A DNA stretch of 64,000 nucleotides from an uncultured Hyphomonas sp. (GTDB taxonomy: Bacteria > Pseudomonadota > Alphaproteobacteria > Caulobacterales > Hyphomonadaceae). The stretch's first letter is position 1. Every line of letters starts with the position of its first letter. The notes beneath the pieces were generated by a model. The model did no database searches. It saw only the letters and a list, made by a program, of their open reading frames with translations, and was not told the origin of the DNA. Made by a program: the position numbers and the translations under genes. The stretch lies in NCBI RefSeq assembly GCF_963678195.1, contig NZ_OY782759.1, forward strand, positions 62,001 through 126,000, read 5' to 3'. This document shows positions 27,386 to 36,346 of this stretch, one piece after another.

Positions 27386-27949
27386 TCACCCCTCCAGCTC
27401 AACATCCCAATAGAGATAGTCCATCCACGTCTCATGGAGGTGGTTGGGCGGGAAGCGGCGGCCGGTTTCCTGAAGCTGGTAATTGTTCGGCCGGAAGGGC
27501 CGGCGCAGCAGGTGCAGATCCGTCTGGTTCAGCAGCTTGTTGCCCTTGCGCAGGTTACACGGGGAACAGGCCGCAACGATATTGTCCCAGGTCGTGCGCC
27601 CGCCTTTGGAGCGCGGGATGACATGATCGAAGGTCAGCTGGTCATGCGCGCCGCAATAGGCGCACTGGAAACCGTCGCGCAGGAACACGTTGAACCGGGT
27701 AAAGGCCGGCGGGCGGTCCTGGCGCACGAAATCGCGCAGGGCAATGACACTCGGCAGGCGGAATTCCGTGCTCGGAGAGCGAACGACATAGTCGTATTCT
27801 GCAATAACATCGACACGATCGAGGAAAACCGCCTTCACGACTTCCTGCCACGGCCACAGTGATAAGGGATAATAGGAAAGCGGCCTGTAATCGGCATTCA
27901 GAACCAGTGCAGGCCGCCCGCTGGGTGGCGCTGTGAGAACCTCAGCCAT
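27386..27949 (-). CDS. HNH endonuclease-family protein
   Basis: The 187 residues contain an N-terminal conserved region (VLNADYRPLSYYPLSLWPW, 16-34) and an HNH domain with zinc Cys pairs Cys96/Cys99 and Cys128/Cys131. The core motif DHVIPRSKGG is at 108-117, followed by the W121/N123 segment. This family is near-universal in alphaproteobacteria and cyanobacteria, with no known physiological role; a DNA-repair or processing role is often assumed. The standard composition suggests a core gene, unlike its neighbour at 26554. Confidence 0.92.
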   Translation of the reverse strand: MAEVLTAPPSGRPALVLNADYRPLSYYPLSLWPWQEVVKAVFLDRVDVIAEYDYVVRSPSTEFRLPSVIALRDFVRQDRPPAFTRFNVFLRDGFQCAYCGAHDQLTFDHVIPRSKGGRTTWDNIVAACSPCNLRKGNKLLNQTDLHLLRRPFRPNNYQLQETGRRFPPNHLHETWMDYLYWDVELEG

Positions 27950-28087
27950 GATGACCCCCCATCTGGCAAAGAACGGAAACCTGATTGAGCTGACTGAAGG
28001 CGCACGCTCCTCTTCGTTTCGCCCAAACCCTTAGGCGATTCTTATCAAGAGAATATGACAGGAACGGCGTTTTGCAACGCTTTCCGG

Positions 28088-28729
28088 TCAGGCGGGCGGA
28101 ATACCGGCTTTCGCCCGTTCGTTATTCACCCAGCCCCAGAGAAGATGTGCCGCAACACCCCGGTGCGGGCGCCAGCGCTCTGCATGTTCGGTAAACGCCT
28201 TGTTTGCCATGCGCGCCTCATAGCCACCGAGGCGCCGGTGCGCCTCCATCAGGGCCGCATCGCCATGCGGGAACGCATCCATCTTCCCGGCGGCATAGAG
28301 CAGGTAGAGATCCGCCGTCCACGGACCAATTCCTTTCACGGCCAGCAATTCGGCGCGCGCATCGTTCACTTCTGCCGCCTGAACACGGGAGAGGTCCAGC
28401 GCGCCATCCGCGATCGCCGCAGCGATCGTATTCATGTGGGACAGTTTCGGCCGGGAGAGGCCGCAGGCGCGGAGCTGGTCCTGGTTGCAGGTGAGGACGC
28501 GCTCGGGCGTCACCTCTCCCAGAAACGCCTCCACCCTGCCCCAGATCGCATCTGCCGCGCGCGTCGAGACCAGCTGATAGACGACCGTCCGTGCGAGCAG
28601 CGCATAGCTTGCCTTATGTGTCCGCCAAGCGGGCACACCGACAATGTCATAGGCCCAGGCCAGCGCCGGATCGATGTCTGACAATGCCTCGCAGGCGGCC
28701 TTGATGGCGTTCCGGGAGGGCGCCGTCAC
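28088..28729 (-). CDS. DNA-3-methyladenine glycosylase II (AlkA type)
   Basis: This HhH-GPD superfamily base-excision enzyme removes alkylated bases. The helix-hairpin-helix LLAVKGIGPWTADLYLL is at 128-144 and the catalytic Asp is probably D157 in FPHGDAAL. The 213 residues lack the N-terminal TATA-like extension of E. coli AlkA, as in many short bacterial versions. The start is GTG, overlapping the stop of the DUF2125 gene by four bases (GTGA). Confidence 0.92.
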   Translation of the reverse strand: MTAPSRNAIKAACEALSDIDPALAWAYDIVGVPAWRTHKASYALLARTVVYQLVSTRAADAIWGRVEAFLGEVTPERVLTCNQDQLRACGLSRPKLSHMNTIAAAIADGALDLSRVQAAEVNDARAELLAVKGIGPWTADLYLLYAAGKMDAFPHGDAALMEAHRRLGGYEARMANKAFTEHAERWRPHRGVAAHLLWGWVNNERAKAGIPPA

Positions 28730-29748
28730 GACCGGTTGCCGGGCAGCTTGCCCAGCGGCACCGGGCCGACAAACACCGTGTCGTCAATCACCGGCAGCGT
28801 CAGGAAGCCTCCATCGCGCGAGGCCGGCGCCAGCGTGCCGAACACGATCTGCTCCTGCTGGCTCCAGTGACCGCTGTCGATCATTGCCTGCTTCAGCTCA
28901 TCTGCATTCTCGATGCGCACCTTGAAGGCACCATTGGACCGGCCATTCGCCAGCGTCAGGTCTGCCTGTGCGCCAAGATCCAGCGGTCCCCAGTCCAGCA
29001 GCAACTGGGCCACTTCCACCGCGCCGCCATCGTTGAGCAGCGCCGGCCAGACACCGCTCACATTGCGGCCGGCCGCTTCATAGGCCGGGAAGAAGCCGCG
29101 CACTTCCCCGATCAGGCGGGATGGCCCAAGCTCCGTACCCAGATAAGGCGCTGCGGCAGGCGCCGCCTCCAGGGCGAGCTTGTCCCATTGCATCGCCACC
29201 CTGAGATCGTCCGGGCTTTCCGGGCGCGGCGCGAGATTGAGCGACAGATTGGTTACGTCATAGAGCTGCCCGCCCAGCAGGGCCTGCGCCTCGCCTGACT
29301 GGAAACCAAACCGGTTCAGGCCCGCCTTGTTCCAGGACAGGCTGAACGCCGCATGGCCGTCGAAATCCACGCTGTTGCGGATGCCATCCGCGCCGGTGAT
29401 GACATGATGGCCCGGCATGCGGCCGATCATGTGGGTCAGGTTCCAGGCCTGCATCACGAATTCAGCCCGGTCGCCCTCCCAGGAGGCCTCCCCAGGCGCG
29501 CCGGAATAGGCTGGCCCATCGAACACGAGTTCGAAGCGGAACGGGTATCCGCCCAAATGCCGGCCGGCATAGGTGAAGGCGGCGCCTTTGGTGTCCTGTT
29601 CCGCAATCCACTCATCGACCGCCTGATCGATCCGGCCGCTGGCCACATGCCACCAAGCGGACCAGCCGCCGATGACGAGCAGCAGGAACACGAAAGGCAG
29701 GAACAGGCCAAGGCGCGACCGTTTCTTCGTAGTGGAGGGTGACGCCAT
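28726..29748 (-). CDS. DUF2125 envelope protein
   Basis: An N-terminal signal anchor (residues 12-34) is followed by a periplasmic domain of about 300 residues. The segments GRIDQAVDEWIAEQDTKG and FTYAGRHLGGYPFRFELVFDGP (about 40-80) are typical of DUF2125, a family nearly confined to alphaproteobacteria. It is 340 residues long. The function is unknown; the beta-rich pattern suggests an envelope or lipid-related role. It overlaps the glycosylase gene and follows plsC by 13 bases, so these genes likely share a transcript. Confidence 0.88.
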   Translation of the reverse strand: MASPSTTKKRSRLGLFLPFVFLLLVIGGWSAWWHVASGRIDQAVDEWIAEQDTKGAAFTYAGRHLGGYPFRFELVFDGPAYSGAPGEASWEGDRAEFVMQAWNLTHMIGRMPGHHVITGADGIRNSVDFDGHAAFSLSWNKAGLNRFGFQSGEAQALLGGQLYDVTNLSLNLAPRPESPDDLRVAMQWDKLALEAAPAAAPYLGTELGPSRLIGEVRGFFPAYEAAGRNVSGVWPALLNDGGAVEVAQLLLDWGPLDLGAQADLTLANGRSNGAFKVRIENADELKQAMIDSGHWSQQEQIVFGTLAPASRDGGFLTLPVIDDTVFVGPVPLGKLPGNRS

Positions 29749-29761
29749 CTTCGAAAATCCT

Positions 29762-30508
29762 TTAATCGGCCGGCAATTTGCGGCCCTGAACGGCGAGGCC
29801 TTCCTTCACCAGCGCATCGGTCGCCGGTTCCAGTTCGCCCTGCAGTCTTGCCATCATCTCCTTGCGCGGCAGGCCCGCCGGAATGGGCGGCAGGATCTGA
29901 TAGACGATTTTTCCGGGCCGCCGCAGGAAGCCGCGCCCCGGCCAGCAAAGGCCTGCATTGGTCGCCACAGGCACGACCGGCGCCTCGATGGCCTTCGCCA
30001 GGGCAGAGATGCCGGCGGCATGATATTCCGGCGGCGCCCCCGGCGCCTTGCGGGTGCCTTCCGGGAAGATCACGATCTGGCGGTAATTCTCCGCCCGCGT
30101 CTTCGCCTCGCCGACCATGGCTTTCAGCGTCTTTGTCGTGCCGGCCCGGTCAATCGGGATCATCGCCGCTTTCAGCGCATACCAGCCGAGGACAGGATAC
30201 CAGAGCAGTTCCTTCTTCATGATGATGGCAGGGTCCCGCATCACCAGGAAGGGAATGAACACGTCATACATGCACTGGTGCTTGCCGGCGTACAGCACCG
30301 GGCCTTCCGGCATGTTCTCGCGCCCGCGGATTTCCGTGCTGATGCCGCAGATCAGGCGCAGGCCAAGGCCAACGACGCGCGTATAGGTGCGAATGCCGAA
30401 AATCGTCGCCCAGCGCGGCAGGATCAGCGCCGGCAGGAAGATAATGCCGAGAATGGCCATCCACAGATACAGCCAGACCACGAACAGGAGGGAGGTGAAG
30501 ACTCGCAT
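29762..30508 (-). CDS. plsC: 1-acyl-sn-glycerol-3-phosphate acyltransferase PlsC-like
   Basis: The enzyme acylates lysophosphatidate to phosphatidate. An N-terminal membrane segment (about 6-32) precedes the motif KHQCMYD, the HX4D catalytic pair. FPEGTR is the acyl-acceptor motif. The 248-residue size is typical. I chose the ATG at 30508; a TTG six codons upstream (30526) is an alternative and neither has a strong ribosome site. It is in a minus-strand run with ydcF and ftsX. Confidence 0.93.
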   Translation of the reverse strand: MRVFTSLLFVVWLYLWMAILGIIFLPALILPRWATIFGIRTYTRVVGLGLRLICGISTEIRGRENMPEGPVLYAGKHQCMYDVFIPFLVMRDPAIIMKKELLWYPVLGWYALKAAMIPIDRAGTTKTLKAMVGEAKTRAENYRQIVIFPEGTRKAPGAPPEYHAAGISALAKAIEAPVVPVATNAGLCWPGRGFLRRPGKIVYQILPPIPAGLPRKEMMARLQGELEPATDALVKEGLAVQGRKLPAD

Positions 30509-30536
30509 GCCCGTTGGCTTAGCCAATCGCGCGCGA

Positions 30537-31130
30537 TCATTCCAGCGTCGTTACCCGCCACTTCGCCCATTCGAGGAAGACGCCCTTCAGCGACCTGTAA
30601 TCGGTGAAGAGATGCGAGGGGTCGATCACCGTGCGTACCGGCCATGGCTCCAGCGTCAGGTCAGGCATCGCATCCTGCAGGACCAGCACGCTGCGGGCCA
30701 TGTGATAATCCGACGTGACCACGATCAGATCATGGTATCCGTTCTCATAGGCCCAGGCGGCGGTCTCGTCGGCATTGCCCAGCGTCGTCTCCGCCGCGTG
30801 TCCGATGGTGACGCAGCAGGCCCAGACATCCGGGTCCCCACCCGCCAGCTCGATCAGGTCTTCCATCGTCACATCCGGATGGACGCCCGAGATCAGCAAA
30901 TGCCCGCCCCTGCCCTCGGAGACGAGCTTCACGCCTTCGGCAATGCGCAGGCCGGATCCGCCTGTCAGGGCCACAATGGCATCCCCCTTCGCCGCCGGAT
31001 CCGGCTTCATGTTTGCCGCGCGCTGGGCAAACAGGAGGAAGTCGATGGCAAGCAGGCCCAGCACGAACACGGCCAGCATCGTGCCGAACCGCGTCGTCGA
31101 CCTTCGCCGGGGGCGGCTGGTTTTGCTCAC
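30537..31130 (-). CDS. YdcF-like DUF218 membrane protein
   Basis: A basic N-terminus and one transmembrane helix (about 17-36) precede a DUF218 domain (45-185). Typical motifs are AIVALTGGSGLRIAEGVKL, HLLISGVHP, and VTSDYHMARSVLVL. The 197 residues match the SanA/YdcF/ElyC-like family, linked to envelope integrity. Start GTG overlaps the ftsX stop as GTGA. Its function here is unknown; its position between ftsX and plsC hints at envelope biogenesis. Confidence 0.9.
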   Translation of the reverse strand: MSKTSRPRRRSTTRFGTMLAVFVLGLLAIDFLLFAQRAANMKPDPAAKGDAIVALTGGSGLRIAEGVKLVSEGRGGHLLISGVHPDVTMEDLIELAGGDPDVWACCVTIGHAAETTLGNADETAAWAYENGYHDLIVVTSDYHMARSVLVLQDAMPDLTLEPWPVRTVIDPSHLFTDYRSLKGVFLEWAKWRVTTLE

Positions 31131-31996
31131 ATCATGCTCTTGAGCGCGCGGATCACTGTCACCCGCGCGGCGATGCGCGCGGCCAGACCGGCGATCACCG
31201 GGGTCAGGACGAGAACAACAAGGTCCAGATAGTCGAGGCTGAGTTCAGGCAGAAGACCCGCATGCGCGCCATGTGCCTTGGCCGCAAAAATCGCGGCAGC
31301 CGCAGCGCCCAGCGCCAGCAAGGCGCCGACCGCCCCGGCCCTGAGACCCAGCACCCAGAAACGCCGCTCGAACAGGCTGGCGATGAACCGGTCCCGCGCG
31401 CCGGAGAGGTGCAGCACATCGACAATGTCCCGCCGTGCCAGCAGCGCCGCATGCGTCGCGAACGCAATCACCGCGACGGCGGTCGAGGCGAGCAGCGCCA
31501 CAGCCGTCAGGGCAATCAGGCGGGTGATCGCCAGCACGCGGCGCACATCGCCGGCCCAGTCGGCGTGCTCGTCCACGGCGCTGTCATAGCCTGCTTCAGT
31601 CAGCACGCGCTGCAGGGTCGGCCCCATGTCCATCACGCCCGGATCCGCGGTCACGGCGACCAGCTGCGGCAGGGGCAGGCTGTCCGGCAGGCCGCGATTG
31701 CCGAAATTCGGCGCCAGCAGCTCGTCGATCTCTTCCTTCGACAGGAGGTGCGCCGAGGTCACGCCCTCGGTCTTCTCGATCAGCTTGCGGGCATCTTCGG
31801 CCGCGCGCCGGTCGACATCCTGCAGCGTGACCGTCAGTTCGCCTTCCACTTCCGCCGTCCAGGACCGCGCCGCACCATAGGTAGACTTGGCAGAGAGGGC
31901 CGCCAGCGCCGCCAGGAAGCAGAGCGCGGCCACGACGAAGAACAGCGCCGCTTCGCGCGCATCTTCGACAGGCAGGAGGGGTGTTTCACGCGCCAT
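31127..31996 (-). CDS. ftsX: Cell division protein FtsX
   Basis: FtsX is the membrane subunit of the FtsEX ABC-type complex, which controls septal peptidoglycan hydrolases. The 289 residues show a first transmembrane helix (about 16-36), a periplasmic loop (about 40-165) and three C-terminal helices (about 170-195, 222-245, 263-283), the usual FtsX layout. Its ATG overlaps the ftsE stop by one base (TGATG). The sequence is typical of the divergent alphaproteobacterial FtsX. Confidence 0.93.
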   Translation of the reverse strand: MARETPLLPVEDAREAALFFVVAALCFLAALAALSAKSTYGAARSWTAEVEGELTVTLQDVDRRAAEDARKLIEKTEGVTSAHLLSKEEIDELLAPNFGNRGLPDSLPLPQLVAVTADPGVMDMGPTLQRVLTEAGYDSAVDEHADWAGDVRRVLAITRLIALTAVALLASTAVAVIAFATHAALLARRDIVDVLHLSGARDRFIASLFERRFWVLGLRAGAVGALLALGAAAAAIFAAKAHGAHAGLLPELSLDYLDLVVLVLTPVIAGLAARIAARVTVIRALKSMM

Positions 31997-32763
31997 CAGT
32001 CCGCCGCCTTTGCCGGGTCTGTCCGCCGGCGGCCAGCCGCGCCGTCGTCACCGAATTCAACATCGCGCACCAGAAGGCCATTGTTCAGCCGGTACACCGG
32101 CGCCTCCACCTGCCGGACGAGACCGAGGTCGTGCGTCGCGATGATCACCGTCGTGCCGCGGCGTTTGTTCAGCTCCAGGAAAAGCCGCATCAGGCGCGAA
32201 CCCATTTCCGGATCGACATTCCCGGTCGGCTCGTCGGCGATCAGGATATCCGGCTGGGTGACAACTGCCCGGGCGATGGCCACACGCTGCTGTTCCCCGC
32301 CTGACAGGGTCGGCGGTTTCGCATGCAGCCGCTTGCCGAGGCCGACCCATGCCAGCAATTCCTCCACATCGCCCCGATAGTCGGCATCCTTGCGGCCAAC
32401 GACGCGCAGCGGCAGGGCGACATTTTCATAGGCGGAGAGATGCTCCAGCAGGCGAAATTCCTGGAACACGACCCCAACACGGCGGCGCATGGCCGACAGC
32501 TGGTCCCGGGCAAGGCGCCCTGTCGGGCGGCCAAACAGCGAGACTTCCCCGCGTGTCGGCTTCAACGCCAGGTATAGCAGCTTCAGAAGGCTGGATTTTC
32601 CCGCACCTGACGCCCCTGTCAGGAAAGTGAAAGATCCCTGTTTCAGGCTGAGATCAATGCCGCTAAGAACGTCATCCGAAGTGTCGTAGCGTAACGACAC
32701 GTTATCCAGACGCACAGCAATATCGTCAAAAGGGTCGAGTCTCGAAAGGGTCATCGGCTCCAT
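31996..32763 (-). CDS. ftsE: Cell division ATP-binding protein FtsE
   Basis: FtsE is the ATPase of FtsEX. Walker A is GASGAGKS (about 49-56), the ABC signature LSGGEQQRVAIARA follows, and Walker B is ILIADEPTGNVD. The 255 residues include a slightly extended C-terminus. Two in-frame ATGs (32763 and 32754) are possible starts; the longer is kept. It is divergent from the zinc-ribbon gene with only a 53-base gap, so the promoters are close together or overlapping. Confidence 0.96.
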   Translation of the reverse strand: MEPMTLSRLDPFDDIAVRLDNVSLRYDTSDDVLSGIDLSLKQGSFTFLTGASGAGKSSLLKLLYLALKPTRGEVSLFGRPTGRLARDQLSAMRRRVGVVFQEFRLLEHLSAYENVALPLRVVGRKDADYRGDVEELLAWVGLGKRLHAKPPTLSGGEQQRVAIARAVVTQPDILIADEPTGNVDPEMGSRLMRLFLELNKRRGTTVIIATHDLGLVRQVEAPVYRLNNGLLVRDVEFGDDGAAGRRRTDPAKAAD

Positions 32764-32816
32764 CGATTGGCCCGGATGGCTGGATTATTGGGGCGAATTG
32801 CACGAAAGACCAAGGC

Positions 32817-33554
32817 ATGATCCTCACCTGCCCGAATTGTGAGACACAGTATTTCGCCGATGACTCAACAATCGGTGAAAGCGGCCGCACTGTGAAGTGC
32901 GCGGCCTGCGGGCATTCATGGTTCGTTGCTCCGCCGGGGCTCGAAATGGACCCGGCCCGGGCAAACCCGGCCGCCGCCCATGAAATCTACCGCGAGCGGG
33001 TACGCGAACAGCGCCGCCGCAAGAGCCGCACGGCCGCCCTGCTCTCCTGGATCGGCACGGCTGTCCTGTTTTTCGCGCTGGGCGTGGCGGCCATCATGTT
33101 CCGCAATGATGTGGTGAAAGTGTTCCCGCGCGCTGCCGCCGCCTACAAGATGGCCGGCTTTACGGTGAACCGGTTCGGTATCGAATTCGCGGACATTGAG
33201 CGCTCGCGTACCTTCAACGACACGATTCCGGTCGTCACGGTCTCCGGACGGGCGGTCAATGTGGCCCGCTCAACCGTCGACACACCACTGGTGAAGGTGG
33301 ACCTGAAAGACGAGCGCGGCCGCACCGTCGCCACCCGCTATGGCGCCATCCAGCCTGCCGAGCTGGCTGCAGGCAGCGATGGCAATTTCCAGGTCGTGCT
33401 GGAACAGGCGCCGATGGAAAGTTTCCAGGTCGAGCTTTCCCTCGTCGACCGGGCCGAGGCGCCGCCGGACGCGCTGGCGCCCCCCGCCCCGGCAGGAGAC
33501 GCCGCCATGCCTGAAACGGCAGATGAAACACCCGCCGGGGAAGACGCCGAATGA
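32817..33554 (+). CDS. Zinc-ribbon DUF3426 membrane protein
   Basis: An N-terminal MJ0042-type zinc ribbon has Cys5/Cys8 and Cys28/Cys31. A basic linker leads to a transmembrane helix (about 74-95) and a periplasmic DUF3426 domain (about 125-220) with VSGRAVNVARSTVDTPLVKVDL. The C-terminus is Pro/Glu-rich. Proteins of this type are often next to ftsEX in alphaproteobacteria but have no defined function. The stop overlaps the hpt start (ATGA), so they are translationally coupled. Confidence 0.88.
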   Translation: MILTCPNCETQYFADDSTIGESGRTVKCAACGHSWFVAPPGLEMDPARANPAAAHEIYRERVREQRRRKSRTAALLSWIGTAVLFFALGVAAIMFRNDVVKVFPRAAAAYKMAGFTVNRFGIEFADIERSRTFNDTIPVVTVSGRAVNVARSTVDTPLVKVDLKDERGRTVATRYGAIQPAELAAGSDGNFQVVLEQAPMESFQVELSLVDRAEAPPDALAPPAPAGDAAMPETADETPAGEDAE

Positions 33555-34081
33555 GCCAGGACCAGAAGATCGAAGTCATCGTCCCGGAAGACCAGCTGAT
33601 GGCGCGGATCGATGAACTGGCCGACCGGCTGGCCCCGCGCCTGACCGGCGACTGGACGGTCGTCTCCATCCTGATCGGCGCAACGCCCTTTACATCAGAC
33701 CTGATGAAGGCGCTCGCCCGGCGCGGCGTCCATCCGATGCTGGATGTGATCTGGCTGGAAAGCTACCGGGATGCCCGCGAAAGCTCCGGCCGGGTGGTCG
33801 TCCGGGCAGACCTGTCACGCCAGGTGAAGGATCGCGGCGTGCTGCTGCTCGACGATGTGTTCGACACCGGCCGGACGCTGGACTTTGCCAAGCATCACCT
33901 TCTCGCCAAAGGGGCGAAGGAAGTCATCACCTGCACGCTGACCCAGAAACCCTGGGCGCCGCGCGGCGAAAAAGGCGTCGATTTCTGCGCCTTCGATTCC
34001 CCGGGCCGCTACCTCGTCGGCTACGGCATGGACGACGCCGGCAAATACCGCGGCCTGCCCTATATTGGCGCGCTGGACTGA
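33551..34081 (+). CDS. hpt: Hypoxanthine phosphoribosyltransferase
   Basis: The enzyme salvages hypoxanthine or guanine with PRPP. The PRPP loop is in LLLDDVFDTGRTLDFAKHHL (about 99-118), with the acidic DD pair. An early segment VVSILIGATPFTSDLMKAL supplies the pyrophosphate loop, and WLESYRD precedes the flexible loop. The C-terminal FVGYGMDD-like segment (LVGYGMDDAGKYRGLPYIG) is typical. The 176 residues match the family. Confidence 0.93.
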   Translation: MSQDQKIEVIVPEDQLMARIDELADRLAPRLTGDWTVVSILIGATPFTSDLMKALARRGVHPMLDVIWLESYRDARESSGRVVVRADLSRQVKDRGVLLLDDVFDTGRTLDFAKHHLLAKGAKEVITCTLTQKPWAPRGEKGVDFCAFDSPGRYLVGYGMDDAGKYRGLPYIGALD

Positions 34082-34099
34082 CAAGGTATCGGCAGCGCG

Positions 34100-34621
34100 A
34101 TGACAGAGCCACACGCGCTGCGAGACCAGCTTGCCGCTTTTGACCGGAAATCTCCTTCCGTCCTCACTGAGGCGGCGGCAATATATGGTTCCGACAAGAC
34201 CTATTTCGATAGGCTGGCAGATCTGTCTGCGGATGAAGACGATGCGGTTTCGTCCGGCGCGACCTGGCTGATCAAGCATCATGCCGAAAACGGTGAGGCG
34301 CTTGCCCCGGATCAGTGCGTGACGCTGGCAGACCACCTCGACCGGATCACGGCCTGGGATGCACAGCTGCACATCTGCCAGAGTGCACGCCTCCTGCCCT
34401 ATCCGGACAAAGTGACAGATCGCCTCCTCACCTTTGCCCGCCCGTTGCTGGCGCACAGGCGCCCTTTCCTGCGGGCATGGTCACTGGATCTTCTCTGCCA
34501 CCTCGCCGAGCGCGATCACGGCATTGGAAGCGAAGCAGAAACCGCTCTTGCACATGCGGAAAAGGATCCTGCCGCCTCCGTACGCGCCCGTGCCCGGAAT
34601 CTCAGAAAAGCAGAGCGCTGA
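34100..34621 (+). CDS. Hypothetical helical protein, HEAT-like
   Basis: The 173 residues are mostly amphipathic helices: GATWLIKHHAENGE, RLLTFARPLLAHRRPFLRAWSLDLLCHLAER and a final helix ending in basic residues. The pattern resembles HEAT-type repeat proteins and includes an Ala-rich repeat near the C-terminus (VRARARNL). No motif gives a function. It is 18 bases after hpt and likely in the same transcript. It ends 12 bases before the convergent dehydrogenase gene. Confidence 0.7.
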   Translation: MTEPHALRDQLAAFDRKSPSVLTEAAAIYGSDKTYFDRLADLSADEDDAVSSGATWLIKHHAENGEALAPDQCVTLADHLDRITAWDAQLHICQSARLLPYPDKVTDRLLTFARPLLAHRRPFLRAWSLDLLCHLAERDHGIGSEAETALAHAEKDPAASVRARARNLRKAER

Positions 34622-34633
34622 CAGACGCCGGCG

Positions 34634-35620
34634 CTACAGAATTGCAGGGATCACGCGGTCTGGCGGGCGGTGGCCGTCGGCGAAGGTCTTGATGTTGATG
34701 ATGACCTTCTCGCCCATCTCGGTGCGGCCCTCGATCGTGGCTGACCCCATGTGCGGCAGCAGCAACACGTTCGGCAGGCCGATCAGCTCTTCATTCACCG
34801 CCGGTTCGCGCTCGAACACGTCCAGCCCTGCCCCGGCCAGTTTGCCGGCCTTGATGGCGCGGGCGAGCGCGGCTTCGTCGATCACTTCGCCGCGGGCCGT
34901 GTTCACGATGAAGGCTTCCGGCTTCATCAGCTCGATCCGGCGGGCATTCATCAGGTGGAACGTGGCCGGCGTGTGCGGGCAGTTGATGGAGACGATGTCC
35001 ATCCGGGCCAGCATCTGGTCGAGGCTGTCCCAATAGGTCGCCTCCAGCTGTTCCTCGATCCGCGCGCCGACCGGCTTGCGGTTGTGATAATGGATCTGCA
35101 GGCCAAAGGAGCGGGCCCGGCGGGCCACGGCCTGGCCGATGCGGCCCATGCCGATAATGCCGAGGCGCTTGCCGGCAAGACGGCGGCCGAGCATCCAGGT
35201 CGGCGTCCAGCCATCGAAGCCGCCGCCATCCATGATCTTCGCGCCCTCATGCAGGCGGCGCGGCACGGAAAGGATCAGCGACATGGCGACATCGGCCGTG
35301 TCATCGGTCAGCACGCCCGGCGTGTTGGTCACGGTGATGCCGCGCTGGATGGCGCTTTGCACGTCGATATTGTCCACCCCGGCCCCGAACTGGGCGATCA
35401 GGCGCAGCTGTTCGCCGGCGCGGGCCAGCAGGCGGCCGTCGATATGGTCAGTCACGGTGGGCACCAGCACGTCGGCGGTCTGCATCGCCTCGGCCAGTTC
35501 TTCCTGCGTGAAGGGGTGATCGTCCTCATTGAGGCGGGCGTCGAACAACTCCTTCATCCGCAACTCTACCGCAGCCGGCAGTTTGCGGGTGACGACGATC
35601 TTCAGCTTCCTGGTCGGCAT
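34634..35620 (-). CDS. D-isomer-specific 2-hydroxyacid dehydrogenase
   Basis: This NAD(P)-dependent enzyme reduces 2-oxoacids such as glyoxylate or hydroxypyruvate. The Rossmann motif is GMGRIGQAVARRA. Catalytic Arg (NTARGEVID) follows, and the catalytic Glu (in FEREPAVN) and His (LLPHMGSA) are present. The N-terminal substrate lid has LIAQFGAGVDNID. The 328 residues resemble the GyaR/GhrB group. The ATG at 35620 is favoured over a GTG two codons upstream because AAAGGG precedes it. The substrate is not decided by sequence. Confidence 0.93.
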   Translation of the reverse strand: MPTRKLKIVVTRKLPAAVELRMKELFDARLNEDDHPFTQEELAEAMQTADVLVPTVTDHIDGRLLARAGEQLRLIAQFGAGVDNIDVQSAIQRGITVTNTPGVLTDDTADVAMSLILSVPRRLHEGAKIMDGGGFDGWTPTWMLGRRLAGKRLGIIGMGRIGQAVARRARSFGLQIHYHNRKPVGARIEEQLEATYWDSLDQMLARMDIVSINCPHTPATFHLMNARRIELMKPEAFIVNTARGEVIDEAALARAIKAGKLAGAGLDVFEREPAVNEELIGLPNVLLLPHMGSATIEGRTEMGEKVIINIKTFADGHRPPDRVIPAIL

Positions 35621-35760
35621 GAGCACCCTTTGTATCTTTTATAATCGACTCTGCGGAGGCCTTAGCAAAGCCCTGCCGGAACGCCAATGGCGAAGATTTT
35701 ACGGCTAATTCACCAGAGCGTGGAATCTTGTCGCAGATTTCGCATTGGAAACTGTTGCAT

Positions 35761-36264
35761 ATGAAGTGGGCACCCATCCTGATCTCGGCCGTCTTGCTGA
35801 TTGGCGGCACCGCCATGGCGCAGGCACCGGAACTGGTGCGCGTGTCGCGATTCTCCGGAAAACCCGTCCCTCGCTTCGAAACGCTGAAATTCGCCATGGT
35901 CAACGGCCGGGCCGGCCCGTCCAAGGATCATCCGGTCCTGTGGGAATACCAGCGCAAGGGCCTGCCCCTGCTGGTGATCAAGGAAAGCCAGAACTGGCGG
36001 CGCGTGCGCGACCCGTCCGGCACCGAAGTCTGGGTCCATGCCCGGATGCTGGAAGACGGTCACAAGGCCTATGTGCAGACCCCCACCGTGCTGCGCCAGG
36101 ACCCGATGGAAGGCGCCGAACCCGTGGCCGATCTTGGCCGCGGCGTGCTGGTCGATCTGGGTGCCTGTTCGCGCGGCTGGTGCCGGGTCCAGGCGAAGGA
36201 TTACCGGGGCTATGCGCCCCAGACTTCCCTGTGGGGCGCAGACACCGGCGAAGCCGGTCTCTGA
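35761..36264 (+). CDS. Secreted SH3-like domain protein
   Basis: The start ATG at 35761 gives a signal peptide (MKWAPILISAVLLIGGTAMA). The mature part has two SH3b-type repeats: residues 40-95 with MVNGRAGPSKDHPVLWEYQRKGLPLLVI and WRRVRDPSGTEVWVHARML, and residues 105-160 with the RGVLVDLGACSRGWCRV segment. This is the bacterial DUF1058/SH3_4 type. Two cysteines (in GACSRGWC) may form a disulfide. Such proteins often bind peptidoglycan or act as envelope modules. The function is unknown. Confidence 0.88.
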   Translation: MKWAPILISAVLLIGGTAMAQAPELVRVSRFSGKPVPRFETLKFAMVNGRAGPSKDHPVLWEYQRKGLPLLVIKESQNWRRVRDPSGTEVWVHARMLEDGHKAYVQTPTVLRQDPMEGAEPVADLGRGVLVDLGACSRGWCRVQAKDYRGYAPQTSLWGADTGEAGL

Positions 36265-36346
36265 CCCGAAACAGCGCCTCATGAGTTGACAATTCCGGCG
36301 GTCCGGTGCCTTCAGGACCGGTTACTGACGCTAAGGAAAACTACGC